A stretch of DNA of 64,000 nucleotides from Clitopilus passeckerianus (Eukaryota; Basidiomycota; Agaricomycetes; Agaricales; Entolomataceae). The translations under genes were made by a program, and so were the position numbers. Position 1 is the stretch's first letter, and the number at the start of each line of letters is the position of its first letter. Positions 1 to 11,476 of this stretch are shown here, piece by piece. Where the stretch lies: contig CALYLX010000143.1 of the NCBI GenBank assembly GCA_944990035.1, forward strand, positions 682,001 through 746,000, read 5' to 3'. Under the pieces are notes generated by a model. That model did no database searches and was not told where the DNA came from. It saw nothing but the letters and a program-made list of their open reading frames with translations.

Positions 1-92
1 GGACTCAGGCTTTGACCTTAATGTCAACATGCGTAAACGCGAATGCACTTATAGACGCTTTTTAGAAAGCAGTTGTATCGCTACTGACGATC

Positions 93-1741
93 CTAACAGG
101 GTAAATGATAATTTAAATTGTCCCAGGCTTTCCACTGCGCGTCCTCCCTACCAAATTCCGATTGCACTTTTCCGCGCCGAACCGATGGGAAGATAGCTCG
201 AATAGTTTCTGTTACACCTACAACCTGATACGTGTCCAAAGTCGAATATCCAACATCCAAGGCCTCCACACGCTCATTACACATCCCAGCCGTCTTTTCC
301 TTGCCTGGTGGGAACCAAGCGACGGTCAAATCAAGCCGCTGCAGTTGCTGGCACGATCTGACGACGTGAAGTAACCCATCCATCGTAACTCGCGGCGTTT
401 TGTTCTTTTCGCCTCCGAGATGAAGTTCGAGGAGGCTTAGCCATACAGATGTGGCTTCTTTAAGCCATGCATCATCTAGGTGAATTGCCGATGGGAGAGA
501 GAGGTTGAGGTGGCGTAAGCCTTTGAGCTGAAAGAGTGAGTCGAAGTCTGCAGGAATTCGGGCATCTGTAAAAGGTAGAGACCTCCCAGGCTCGCCCAGA
601 GGCTCCTCTCGAAGTGTTAGAGACTCTAGAGCTGGATGATCCGAGATCATTGTGGAAATCAATGTTTCAAGTGTCGTAATTGAGGATGGGTTCTCGGAGA
701 GGAGCTCAAGATGATGGAGTGGATGACAAAGTAACTTGATCACCATCAGTCCACACCCCCAATTCTTAACTGGAATGGCAAGATGGCTCAGATGCTGAAA
801 GCAATCTGTTGGTAGAGGAGACGAAAGGTGGGATTCGTCTAGGTAAAACTGATACCCTTTGGGATATAGCCGTTTCGCCCACCAGTTGACGGATACGTCA
901 AGGCGACGAAGGTTTGAGAGTTCGGCGATCTTTGTGAAGAGTCGCCTAGATAGAGCATTGTGGACGAGGTGTAACGATTCCAAGGCGGCGAAACCATCCA
1001 GCACGGCAACCAAGGTTTCCTCGGGGAACTCGGGGCCCGAGGGACCAAAGCAGTTGGTCAAATGTAAGGCCTTTAAGCCCGGACATTGGCGAGGTGTTGA
1101 GGATAAAATCGTGTTTGGGCCATACTTGCTGCCAAGGATTGCATCGCCCCTCAAATGTACGGTGTGAAGGCTATGGGTAAGAAACGAGGCAAGCAGAGAA
1201 ACGTCCGTCAGTCGCCAGTCAATTAATTCGTAGCGCCGAATGTTAGGGAGGATATGTTTGAGAGGGTGATGGGAGGTGAGTTCAACGAGGACTTTGTGAG
1301 TGGTCACCGGTCGCTGATCTTCCCATCGATCCCACACTAGAATCCGCATCTTCTGACCATAGTAGAAGATCCTCGCCCAATCCTCCTTCGCCAGTTTCCG
1401 CGTGAGAAACTTATCAGTTCTTAGGAGGTTTCGCAATGACATATGACGGTCACGATCAACTCACAATACGTTTAAGTTGGTCCACCGAGTTCCAAACAAG
1501 GTGCAGCACGTCAGCGGAAAACGAAGCTACAATGAGAGTCCCAAGAGAGTGTTGATGCTTCCACAGCACATCCAACGCATTTTCTGTATCAATAAATGGC
1601 GTATATAGCGAGTCTCTTTGCTAAAATTGAGTGCTCACCTGTGAACGATTTGCAAGTTACAGCAGTAGATACGAGATCCGGATCAGCGACATGCTCAACA
1701 ATCTCTCGGCAGATTTCATTCACTTGAAGACAGGGATGCAT
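93..1741 (-). CDS. F-box/LRR-like protein, subfamily A, copy 1
   Basis: Three exons fit in phase: 1639-1741, 1465-1583 and 93-1409, giving about 512 aa. The first exon starts MHPCLQVNEICREIVEHV and continues DPDLVSTAVTCKSF, a degenerate F-box of the type common in Agaricomycetes. The rest is a long run of irregular leucine-rich segments (repeated LxxLxLxxN-like stretches) with no transmembrane segment. By family knowledge such proteins join substrates to the SCF ubiquitin ligase through Skp1; no substrate can be inferred. The ATG is chosen because it aligns with the start of the neighbouring copy and gives the same 103-nt first exon. It lies head-to-tail with copy 2 on the same strand, so a tandem duplication is likely. 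The terminal exon reads without stops, so the gene looks intact. Confidence 0.8.
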
Positions 1742-1912
1742 TTGCTTCCAACAGCCTTGAGCGTATGAGGGTACTGAAGCAGTCAAGTGACATCAGTCTG
1801 ACTCTCTCCTGTTTGTGTTTGCTCATGAGTGGCAATCACCTTTAGAAGACGTAGTCGGACTTCTGCGGGCCAGTTCGACACTTTAGAAAGCTAACGAGGC
1901 TATGGCTAGTAT

Positions 1913-3571
1913 TCAGGTACACTTGCCTAGGTACATATTTACGGTATTCCAACCTTGGTAATGAGGATTGTCCAGAGTGTATCTATAAGCCGACACTACT
2001 TCCTCAATACTTGGGAAGATAGATCGAATGGTTTTCGCGGTACCAGCGAGCCGATCGAAATCCAACGAAGAATATCCAACGTCCAAGCTCGTAACGTACT
2101 GGCTGCACGCCCTCTCCGTTTTCTCATCCTCGACTGGGAACCACGTCACATGGACAACAAGCTCCTGGAGCCCCTTACACGCACTGAGAAGGTTCAGGAG
2201 GCCAGCCAGCGTAGCTCGAGGAGACTCTTCTTTCTTGGCTCCTAGATGTAGTTGGAGGAGGTTAGGCCAGACGATAGAGGCCTCTTCGAGCCACGTATCA
2301 TCGAGGTGATTGGCTGATGGAAGTGAAAGGATGAGGTGGTGCAAGGCTTTAAGTTGAAAAATGGGACCGAAGTCCGCGGAGATGACGGTATCTGAAGAGG
2401 GTGGGGGCGGATCAAACTCGCTCCAAATTCCTTCACGAAGCGCAAGAAATACTAGGCATGGATGGTCCGAGCCGATCGCAGAAATAAGTGTTTCTAGCGT
2501 CGTGATTGAGGATGGGCTGTCGGCGAGGAGGTCAAGATGGGAAAGTGAATGTTGGAGTAGCTTGACTACCATCAACCCGCATTCCCAGTTTCTCACTGGA
2601 ATTGTGAGATGGCGCAGGTGCTGAAAGCAGTCGGTTGGAAATATGGAGGAAGGATGGGAGCTACCCAGGAAAACCCCATCTGCTATCGGATTCTGGATTC
2701 TTCTCCGCCAGTTGAGAGAGATATCAAGGCGACGAATGGGTAACTGCTCCGTAATTTTCAAGAAGAGTTGCTCTGATAGACGGGTGTCGACAAGTTCTAA
2801 TGATTCCAGCGTAGGGGCGGCTCTCAGGATAGAAATAAGGGTATCCTCACCGAGGATGTCATCAAGGGTACTAGATAAGAAAATACGGTTGGCAAGATGA
2901 AAGATTTTCAAATGCGGACAGAGGCGAGGTATCGAAGACAGAATTGCGTGTGGCATATGCTGGCCGTCATCAATTGCATAAGCATTCAATTGGATGGAGT
3001 GAATGCTCTCTGTAAGAAACGAGGCGATCAAGGGAAGATCAGACGATCGCCAGTCAAGTAGTTCGTAGCGTCGTATATTAGGGAGCAGCAGCTTGAGCGG
3101 GCGATAAGAACAGAGCTGAACCAGAAGTTCATGGGTGACCAACGGTCGTTGATCTGTACGTCGATCCCACACAAGGGTCCTCATTTTTCGACCATAATAT
3201 AAAGGTCTTGTCCAGTCCTCTTCCACTAAGCTGCGCGAGATGTACTTGGCGTGTCTGAGGAAAGTTTGATATCCCAATGAGATTGGCAACTCACGATGCG
3301 TTGGAACTCGTGTGTCGAGTTCCAAACGAGGTTCAGCGCACAAGCAGGCATGGAAGCAGCAATGAGCCTCCCAATAGAGTGTTGGCGCTTCCAGAGGGTG
3401 TCCAGCGCGTTTTCTGCACGTATGAATGGTTTAGGTAGCTGGTTCCGTTCTTGAATGCAAAGGCGTACCTGTGAATGACGTGCAAGTAACAGCACTGGAC
3501 ACAAGATCAGGATCTTCGAGATGATCAAGAATCTCTACGCAGATTTCATCCACATGCAGGCATGGATGCAT
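1913..3571 (-). CDS. F-box/LRR-like protein, subfamily A, copy 2
   Basis: Exons 3469-3571, 3295-3413 and 1913-3244 join in phase to about 517 aa. First and second exon lengths (103 and 119 nt) are identical to copy 1, and the protein aligns along its whole length: MHPCLHVDEIC, DPDLVSSAVTC, then a shared block reading EEDWTRPLYYGRKMRTLVWD. The body is LRR-like and ends in the same layout of short Leu-rich segments as copy 1. The two copies have diverged clearly at protein level, so the duplication is not recent. The likely role is substrate recognition in an SCF complex (inference from the F-box). Intron 2 is about 50 nt; its acceptor was chosen so that exon 3 begins YISRSLVEEDW, matching FLTRKLAKEDW of copy 1. 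Confidence 0.8.
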
Positions 3572-4354
3572 TTCTGTTCGCAAAGGCTTTTATGCCACTG
3601 TGGTCTGCGACGTATTGACACTCAGAGAGTACGGATTCCGAGAGAATTTGAGTCTGGACATATGACCATGATCATTAGGGAGGGCTTGGTTGTCCCTATT
3701 TGTGCGTGCTTGACAATCACCTCAGAAATACGCAGCGGGGCTTCTAGTGCCAAGCTTCCATCACCACCTTTTCTGATTTCATTGGCCCTCTGACATTCAT
3801 TTACTTGACAGCTAGAATTATGTCGAATGCCCGAGGGTCAGCCGACCTTTCTATATACTCCTGCTAAATCACCATTAGCTTGCGCTCAGTCGGGCGCCGC
3901 TGATCACTGCAAGGTCAGTGAACGACAGCTGGACCTGTGAATGGTATGTATTCGCTCAGAGCGTTTCAGGCGCCTAATCTTCCCTTTTGGCTTGACCGAA
4001 AGGCGTCAACTTTACAGTCATCTGACACTGTAACTACTCCTGGAGATCGGAAGGAGCTCACACCATCCGGTATCATTTCATCTCCGGTCTATAAGAGACT
4101 TTATCTGATTTCTGGCGTCGCTTGCGTTCGAATGAATACAGTCATGATCAGGTTATGACTTCGAGGGGACGGAACCGTTCCTGGAAGGTATCACCCGATA
4201 CTCCTCGAGTAATTCTGGCACCAATCCGGTATTTGTTATCTCTTGTTGTTGGTTTGATCCAAGAAGAGCTTCGCCCGGTTGACATATAAATGGAAACCAA
4301 CGTTCAAAACCGTTTACGACCCTCGAAACGCACGCTACCTTCTGATATCATAGG
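3572..4354. other. Intergenic region with P450 promoter
   Basis: This stretch separates divergently transcribed genes: F-box copy 2 on the minus strand and the P450 on the plus strand. I see short open frames only, none with coding character. A TATA-like box sits at its right end (listed separately). Nothing else is recognisable. Confidence 0.6.
4285..4290 (+). promoter_or_regulatory. TATA box of the P450 gene
   Basis: TATAAA within CATATAAATGG, about 65-70 nt upstream of the P450 ATG at 4355. Spacing is typical for a fungal core promoter with a short leader. Confidence 0.5.
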
Positions 4355-6366
4355 ATGACTGTCACCGAAGGCCTTGGACAGTACACTCTTCATATTGTTG
4401 GCGGCGCGACGCTGGTGGTACTGCTGAAGATATTGGGTACTCACGAGGCGACAGTTCTCAGGAAAATACCTACCATTGGGCCATCCTTTCCTGGCTTATC
4501 GTACCTCGGGGCGGCAAGGCTGCTTCTCAACAGCTCTAACGTGATACAAGAGGGTTACGATAAGGTACGTCTCATTACAAGATGATTGACCTCGATCTAG
4601 CGCTGATCTACTCATAGTACAAGCAAGGCTTGTTCAAGGTTGCAGACTTCCAATCGTGGGTCATCTTCGCCAGCCATCCTCGGTACTTAGAGGATATCCG
4701 GAAGGCACCTACAGAGGTGCTGGGCTTCGATGCCGCCATTGATCAGGTGCGTCATCTCCCATTGGCAGATACTACCGAGCCTCAACCTACGACATGCAGG
4801 CAATGCACGCTCTCGCTCCAGAAATTCGAAGAAGTCATCTCCATGTTCCGATCGTTCAGAATCAGCTGACTCGAGAACTCCATACGTCGTTTGGAAACAT
4901 TGATGAAGAAATCACTCTGACACTCAACGAAGCCTTTAAATCTATCGGTAACCATTTTCTAGGATTCGCAGGATGCGCGTTATCTAAGTAGCTTCGCTTA
5001 CAGACCGAGACTGGAGCCCCATATCCACACTAGATGTCGCCCTAGAGGTCGTTGCCAGAACTACCCATAGAATATTCGTTGGCCTGCCATTGTGTAAGTC
5101 GACTTCTCTACTTCCCGCCTGCGACCTCTGATTGATCTGATGCTTGACTCTCAGGTAGAGAGCCGGAATACGTGAAGTTCACAAGACTCTTTGCAACTCA
5201 GATTAGCAAAGCGGCAGGCTTCATCCGATTCTTCCCGAATCCTATTCGAAAGTGAGTGTTCAAGTGTTTATGGCACGTCCGTTCGGTGGTCTGACGGCCA
5301 CTTCTGTAGTCTCGTTGGCCGACGTTTTGTGGACGTGCCACTTGCCATCACACGAATGTCGAACTTCTTACGACCTCTCTTCTACGAACGCAAACGAAAC
5401 ATTGCAGAGTTCGGCAAGGACGATGCGGGAAATCCAGTAAGAGAGAGGATCAATCGTCATCTATGCCCCTAACTTATTTTGTGTAGGAGGACATGCTCTC
5501 GTGGTTCATGGAGGTTGTAGATGGAAATACGGACGAAGAAAAACTCAAGCACGCGGCGTTCCACATGCTGATGCTAGATTTTGGCGCTGTTTATACCACA
5601 AGCACGGTTTGTCTGTCTCTGATCGCCGTTTATGGTCTGAAGTTGACGTTGTTTCCGACTCCTTCGCTTAGAGCTTTACTCAGGCAGTGCATCACCTGGC
5701 TGCTCATCCTGAGATCCAGGAGCCTCTGAGGGAAGAAATCGAGTCTGTGGTTGCAAAAGAGGGCTGGTCCAAGACCGCTCTCAGCGAAATGAAGAAATTG
5801 GATAGCTTCTTTAAAGAATCGCAACGACTTACGGGGCTAGCAGCCGGTAAGCTTCCTCACAATTAAGCTTTGAATGGGAGGCTCAAGCGATTGTACAGTG
5901 TCTACCTATCGACAGGTCCTCAAACCATTTACGTTCTCCGACGGAGTCGAGGTACCTGCTGGTACAACGATTGCAGTAACAGCACACTGCACCCATATGG
6001 ATAGTTCTATTTATCCGAACGCGGATGAATTCGATGCATTCCGTTTCGCGGCTGATGAAGGAGAGAATAGCCTCTTCGTCACTCCTTCTGCGAATTACTT
6101 GCCCTTCGGAATGGGAAGACATACCTGGTGGGTGTTGTTTAGTAATCGAGTAAACACCCAGAACCTTACTGATTGGTACTCGTAGCCCTGGCCGTTTCTT
6201 CACCATCACCCTCATGAAGACTATGATGGCCCATCTCATTATGGAGTACGAAGTGAGGCTCAGAGATTCGCATGAGGGCCCTTCTTCCGGATCTTGGTTT
6301 GCTCTGGACATCCTACCAAGTGGCGCAGAGGATATTGTTATTAGACGACGACAGAATGCCTTCTAG
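4355..6366 (+). CDS. Cytochrome P450 monooxygenase
   Basis: Ten exons fit in phase: 4355-4564, 4618-4746, 4800-4947, 5004-5093, 5155-5251, 5310-5436, 5487-5606, 5672-5846, 5899-6127 and 6186-6366, giving 501 aa, the usual P450 length. An N-terminal hydrophobic segment (about residues 9-28) suggests an ER anchor. The K-helix ExxR motif is E356-S-Q-R359. The haem-binding loop FGMGRHTCPGR is completed across the last intron, with the thiolate ligand at Cys442. The block HVPIVQNQLTREL and the I-helix variant FGAVYTTS resemble the fungal P450 group that includes ent-kaurene-oxidase-like enzymes; the usual A/G-G-x-D/E-T sequence is replaced, as is common there. The substrate cannot be predicted. 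No terpene cyclase, PKS or other backbone gene is nearby, so it does not look like part of a metabolite cluster. All catalytic features are present and the gene looks functional. Confidence 0.9.
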
Positions 6367-7403
6367 GCAGCTCTTTCATCCTTGGATTGCGTACATTTCA
6401 TAGTGGATCTCATCACAATATCGAAGATAAATTCTTGGGATTCATACTCAATACTTGACTGGTATCCTCGGCGAGGGCTGGGAGGGATTGGAGCTCAGGT
6501 TGGAAAGCTCATTCTGCGCCGGATTTACAAGCAAAAACATGTCCTGGTAATGACGATTTGAAAAGACGTCCCAGACGGCCTCAATTCGTGGGCAACTTGG
6601 CAGGTGCACGGGTGTACTATCGTGCTCTGGACATGTGCATGTCCTGGTTCATTGATGGAGAGCCTCATGTCTTTCCGAAAGGGAATTCGGCTGACGTGGT
6701 TGTGCCTGGGGTTAAGTATAACCATGACGCCATTTGCAAAACATTCCATCAATGTGAAAAAAAGACGCGCAGATGCTCTTCTAGCTTCTGCTGCAAGCTC
6801 TGGCGGGCGCAGTGCCCACCTCTTCATTCATTACTCCTGGCTCGAGTTCCGGAAACCTTTGTTATCAATAACTCGGACCCACCCGACGTACTGTACCTAT
6901 TATTTCCGTGGTGGCCTAACGATTTGCAATTAGCTGGAATGTGGAAGGTATGTCGTAGCCATCCTATTCGGTTGCATTTATCATAACCGGTTCTAATCGA
7001 TCAAAATCTGGGAATCCTATTCTGACATTCACAATAAACTTTGACACTCAACCATTCCTTGTTGAGTCAAACTCCTCGAACATCCTATGGCTCATGCAGA
7101 CGCTTCCCCCCAGATGGCGATAACCACTGTTGCCGACAATATATTCGTAAGTCTTATTACGTTCTATCGTATGACAAGAATTCTTTTAACTTGATGTCAT
7201 CCGAAACCCACCCGATTCCAGCCCGAATAGTTCTCAAAGCGAAGAATCATTCATTTCCCGCCCCGGATCCACGCGCTAAGTCCAGGATCTCTGTTGGCAT
7301 CTACATTCTTGTCCATCGAACAGTGAAAAGTTGGGGTTCAGACACCTGTCTATCTGGAGGAATAACAATTGGGTTACAAAGTAGGGTAAACAGAGGCATT
7401 GGG
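6367..7403. other. Intergenic region without a recognised gene
   Basis: Several open frames occur (for example 6558-6986 and 7041-7715) but they overlap each other in different frames, lack recognisable motifs, and the second one runs through the real start of the secreted-protein gene. I see no convincing gene. Confidence 0.5.
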
Positions 7404-7409
7404 TATAAA
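7404..7409 (+). promoter_or_regulatory. TATA box of the KR-repeat secreted protein gene
   Basis: TATAAA in GGGTATAAAGG, about 90 nt upstream of the ATG at 7497. Confidence 0.5.
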
Positions 7410-7496
7410 GGTAGCGTTGTCTTCCCCCTCATCGAGTCCTTTCTCTCGAATCCTCTCCTTTCCTTACCCACTTTGAACTCGCTCGTTCATCGCACC

Positions 7497-8230
7497 ATGA
7501 AGTTCTTTGCCTTCGCCGTCTCTGCGCTCCTGGCAGTCGCCATCCAAGCGGCTCCTCTTGCCGTACGCCTGTCCACGTTATTCAGTCGTTGTTCAACCTC
7601 TTACTTGATAATTTCTCTTTCCAATGTAGAAACGCTCCATCATCAGCGATGCACTCAACAATATATCTGCTGGAAACGGCCTCAACGCCCTTGGTCTGAC
7701 ATCCGGCGTCGATAGGAAGACCTACAATGATGCCGTCGGAAATGCCAAAACTGTCCAGAATGTCAGTAGGTTCCCGTGTCCCCAAGCGATGGTTAGGCGC
7801 TAAAGCGATGTTTGTCTGTAGAAACGAGCTGTCATCAAAAGTGCTGGGAATAATGCAGACCTCCTTGAGAATGCCAACCTTCTTGGCTCCTATTTGAATT
7901 CGTCATTCGACAGCGCAACTAAGAAGAATAATGCGATAAAGGCTGAAGTTAAGAAAGTGAGGATAGTTGGATCGATCGTTGTGCCAGAGCTACACTGAAC
8001 TCTTCTCTTTGTTAGAGAGGCATCGCGGACGGATCACTCAACAACCTCGATCTCCTATCTCACATTGGGCTTCTCAATACCAACATAAACTCTGACGTCA
8101 ACGCCCAGTCGAATCGCAACGCAAACACAAGGGCTGACGGGAAGAAAAATAACGCAGTCGCAGTACGCACCCCACCGTCCATGTAGTATTGAAGAGCCCG
8201 AACTAACGATCTGTTCTAATCTTGTAGTGA
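7497..8230 (+). CDS. Secreted protein built of KR-bounded exon repeats
   Basis: Four exons, 7497-7562, 7630-7761, 7822-7956 and 8016-8162, are 66, 132, 135 and 147 nt, all multiples of three, and all introns are phase 0. The predicted protein is about 160 aa; TGA follows directly after the fourth intron (8228-8230). Exon 1 encodes a signal peptide (MKFFAFAVSALLAVAIQAAPLA). Exons 2 and 3 each open with Lys-Arg (KRSIISDALNN, KRAVIKSAGNN), and exon 3 ends KK so that exon 4 opens KK|RGIADGSLNN. The three units are similar (NN...LL...LLGS.LNS..). Dibasic KR sites at unit borders resemble fungal Kex2-processed repeat precursors, so release of three peptides of about 42-48 residues is plausible (inference). 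No enzymatic domain is seen. The 3' end is uncertain: a Cys-rich frame follows immediately. Confidence 0.65.
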
Positions 8231-8423
8231 AGTCACGTACCGTTATAATGGGTCAGTATCGGAACTGTTGCCCATTGGCGAATGTACCTATGACTCTGAA
8301 TGCCCAACCGCCAAAGATGGGTTTCTAAATTGTATATTCGGCTGTTCATTCGACTTCAAGAACAATATATATTACGCAGTACAATCCTTAGGCATTTGTA
8401 TGTATGGCCTCCCAGTATTTTAA
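8229..8423 (+). other. Cys-rich open frame after the last intron of the KR-repeat gene
   Basis: The frame beginning at 8229 reads protein-like sequence with regularly spaced cysteines (GECTYDSECPTAKDG, LNCIFGCSFDF, SLGIC) and ends TAA at 8421-8423. Splicing from the preceding exon in its own phase hits TGA instead. It may be the old C-terminal domain of the upstream secreted protein, now out of frame, or may be reached by splicing that I cannot identify. Confidence 0.35.
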
Positions 8424-8596
8424 TGATACCCCTGCTTGTCTCTCGATAAACCGGAGGGTGACACACCTTCTTAATCCGTCAATGGATGCGAACCGGCTGA
8501 AATCGACAGGAGGATTCAGCCGCCCATAAGACTGATGTTCAATTCATCATCCACAAAAATCGAGACAGGAAAGGCAGAAAATGAAATAAGAGGCAC

Positions 8597-8705
8597 ATGT
8601 GAAGTGACGACAGGTAAGTGCACAGCGGAAAAGCATGTCAAGACACCCATCAAATTCCCCAAGAATGAGGCGAAGAATATCAGTAATCTCAAGACAACGA
8701 TGCCC
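8597..8705 (-). pseudogene. Relic of an F-box first exon
   Basis: The minus strand reads HRCLEITDILRLILGEF and then CALTCRHFT, closely matching the first exon of the F-box gene just downstream (MHPCLEVLDILRLILQEL ... CALACHGFTG). The start Met is replaced by Gly, and the expected donor after the Phe-Thr codons (ACAG|GTGCC) reads ACATGTGCC. No matching second or third exon follows, so this is a solo decayed copy of exon 1. Confidence 0.6.
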
Positions 8706-9070
8706 CTCGAAGGGTTGGAGTATGTGAATAATGGTGGGTCGCTGGCTGTTTGTCAAAGACAGGTTTGATTGTGGGCGCCAAGCAGCGTGTTCGTTCAGGG
8801 CAAGCATTATTGATCACCTTCCCTCATTGTCCGCTAGTTTGAGTTGGGGTTTCGCACCCAATCCGCCAGGGTAACTGATTCATGCGCTATCCAGTGGTTA
8901 CCAACAACCTCGATGATGAGGCTTCCGTTGAACCAGGCTCAGCCGTTCCCTGCAGTGACTCTCTTCGACGTTCTGGAGTATTGGATTAGGGAAATACACA
9001 ACATTACAAGGAGGATCAAGTGTTTTGAATAACATAATTACATGGATTCCCGACCAGTAGCTTCGCTAGT

Positions 9071-10796
9071 TTAGTACCAGTGCGGGTCGGTAGTCCGTAG
9101 GAGGTCGCTCAGAACGCGCCATGTATACGCCTCTTCGCCGTTAATGTGCATTTCAAGATATTCTTGAGCCGGGCTCACCGATCTCAACATCGGGAACATG
9201 CTCATCAAGCACCTGAACATGGATAAAGCATCGGGCGGTATATCCCGTACCACCTGTATCAGAGTCCGGGGTTGAGAGCCCCATGAGCCCTGCATGACCG
9301 AGAACTGGGTGTCTAGATGTCGGATATACAGGTTTTGGATGCCCCTGTATGTGTCGAATGGAACCGGTTTGTAGATGAGGGATAGCTGGAAGCTCCGTAA
9401 CTCGGGACACCGCCGCAAAAGGTTGATTAGATCGGAGAGAGACTTGCTCGGAGGGGATCTTGGCCGATCCGAGGTTTCGAGGATTGCTATAGAGCGAAGG
9501 TGGGGCCAAGAATTGGCTGCCTCCGAAAGCCATAGGCTGTCCAGGTGATAGGAGATAGGCATTCTGACCTCGAATGTATGAAGCCGTTGAAGGTGAAACA
9601 ATGGCGTGAACATCGTCTGAATCTGGGAAGCACTCAGATCCCTTAGCAAGCGTGATTGAAAGTTATCGTGTAAGAGGACATGGGTTAGGGTGTGGGCGTA
9701 TCCCGAAAGTAGAACTAGAAAGGAGCCTAGCGCAATGGAACGAGAAGTTGGGCTAGCCATGGTTATATCTAGATGTACCAAGGGGCTGTTCGTCATTGAC
9801 TTGACGAGTTGTATCGCAAGCTCCCAATTAGCGAGGTGTATTGATAGAAAGTCGAGTTGCCTGAAGCAACCCGCTTCCAGGAGCTTCTTGTCGGGCAGGG
9901 GAAATGTCAAGGGAGGTAGTATTCCGTTCTCCGAGTTGACATCTTGGCCAGTCGCTGGTGTCCATTCCAGGCGCCGTAGGGGCGTGTGAGTAGCAAGGTA
10001 ATCCACCGTACGTTCTCCCAGCGGTCGCCTCATCTTATTGAGGGTAATATGAGTCAGACGTTTTGCACTACGGGCTACATGGTCTATAGCCCAGTAGGTA
10101 TCGAAGTGTCGAATCTCTTCATACCAAAGCTTCAGCTGCTCCAGTTCGGGGGATCGGAATTGAAGCCACATGAGAATCTCATACTCGGCCTCTGCATACG
10201 GATAGGTTGTGGACGTCATAAGAAGCTCAAACCTCCTCAAGCTTCTGGGAAGTAAAGCCTTGAGAAGCGAGAAACCCGACATATAACCCGCCACAATGGA
10301 AAGGTGCCTTAGGTTCGGGAGCAACTCAAGGTTGTCAGGAATCGAACTGAGGAGGGCTTCAACGTCGTCAAACATGAGCAGGGTCTCTTCATCTGGAGCG
10401 CCCCATTTCAGAGTCAGCACCATGCGACCGTAGTACAGTGGTCGTTCCCAATCTGCTGGAAGCATGGTACGCGCGAGTTGCTACAGGACATACGTAAGAA
10501 AATAATGAGGAGATCAGGAATCGAGAGACCTACGAGCTTTTCGCCGTCCTCAGCACGAGTAAGTATCATGGCAGGAATGGTCTTGAGAAGTCGGAACACA
10601 GTGGCATGTTCTGCCCACAGCAGTTGCAGTGCAGGTTCTGCGTCAAGAGCCTTAGGAATTTATAAGGTAAAGGTAAAACTTATAGATAGGCACCTGTAAA
10701 GCCATGACAAGCAAGCGCACACTTGAGAAGTGTACCGAAAGGAAGCTCTTGTAGTATGAGTCGAAGAATGTCGAGAACTTCCAGGCATGGATGCAT
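9071..10796 (-). CDS. F-box/LRR-like protein, subfamily B, copy 1
   Basis: Exons 10694-10796, 10534-10637 and 9071-10480 join in phase to about 538 aa. Exon 1 gives the degenerate F-box MHPCLEVLDILRLILQEL followed by LLKCALACHGF. Exon 2 gives PALQLLWAEHATVFRLLKTIP. Exon 3 begins at the shared block LPADWERPLYYGRMVLTLKW and continues as a Leu-rich C-terminal region with blocks shared by the two plus-strand copies near 27-30 kb (LDITMASPTS, PISYHLDSLWLSEAANSWP, SIAILETSDRPR). The gene is intact. The likely role is an SCF substrate receptor of unknown target (inference). It lies on the opposite strand from copies 2 and 3, so the family has been dispersed or inverted within this region. Confidence 0.8.
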
Positions 10797-11476
10797 TACT
10801 AGCTCCTTCTCAAGCGTGATGGGTCTGGCCAAGAAGCGTGGAGATCAGGGGCCTGTTGCTGTGCCATTATTTGGCCTTGATTGACAAAAGCTTCTGGATT
10901 CTAAATGCGGGTTCTCCGGGTTTCTTTGTTCTTGTCGTTGTCTGAATAATATAAGCATACACCCGACCTCATTACTTCGATCAAGTCCGTCCACCCACGT
11001 GACCGTGGAAAGTTTCACCAAATCAATCTTTCAACGCCTCCACAGCTCTCTCCAGCTTCGACCTAAACCCTCACCCCACTCCGGCTCTGGACCACCCTAC
11101 CACAAACACCGACGCTAGGCTGGCCCGTTAGCCTCACAAGCGCAGCCTAAATGATGGCGGAAACCGCACTAGAAGACACACTCGGTGGTGACCTTTCGTA
11201 AGTGCTCCAAGCCGACGGCGTCAACGATTCTTTGAACTCATCCGTCGACCCTTATAGTGAATCCTGAAGGACGTTGGGATGTAAAATTTCTTCCACGTCG
11301 TCATCATGCGTCATATTTCCCCAACAAATGAAAGCTATTCGGACCACATAGCCAAAATCTCCAACATTTCGGTACGTAAAATTCTGTAATATCAAATTTC
11401 ACGTATTTAAAGCCGTAGATTCTTACTGTGATTACACCACCAGCATTCCACACTCCTACACCATTGACAAACCATC
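10797..11476. other. Intergenic region with an orphan first exon
   Basis: The stretch contains a CACGTG E-box near 10996 and a C-rich, leader-like segment (about 11030-11150) that runs into a short ATG-starting frame with a good donor site (separate entry). The rest up to the ATG at 11477 is AT-rich with no feature I can name. The 5' terminus of the Helitron may lie here but I could not place it. Confidence 0.4.
11151..11197 (+). pseudogene. Possible orphan first exon of a disrupted gene
   Basis: ATGATGGCGG starts a short frame reading MMAETALEDTLGGDLS up to a consensus donor GTAAGT at 11198. No matching downstream exon follows before the Helitron-associated genes. It looks like the promoter and first exon of a host gene whose remainder has been displaced, possibly by the transposon insertion. 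Confidence 0.3.

Noticed and set aside
7041..7715. A 224-codon plus-strand frame spanning the secreted-protein start
   Set aside because: It contains the signal peptide only internally and runs through the first intron; the TATA position supports a start at 7497 instead.
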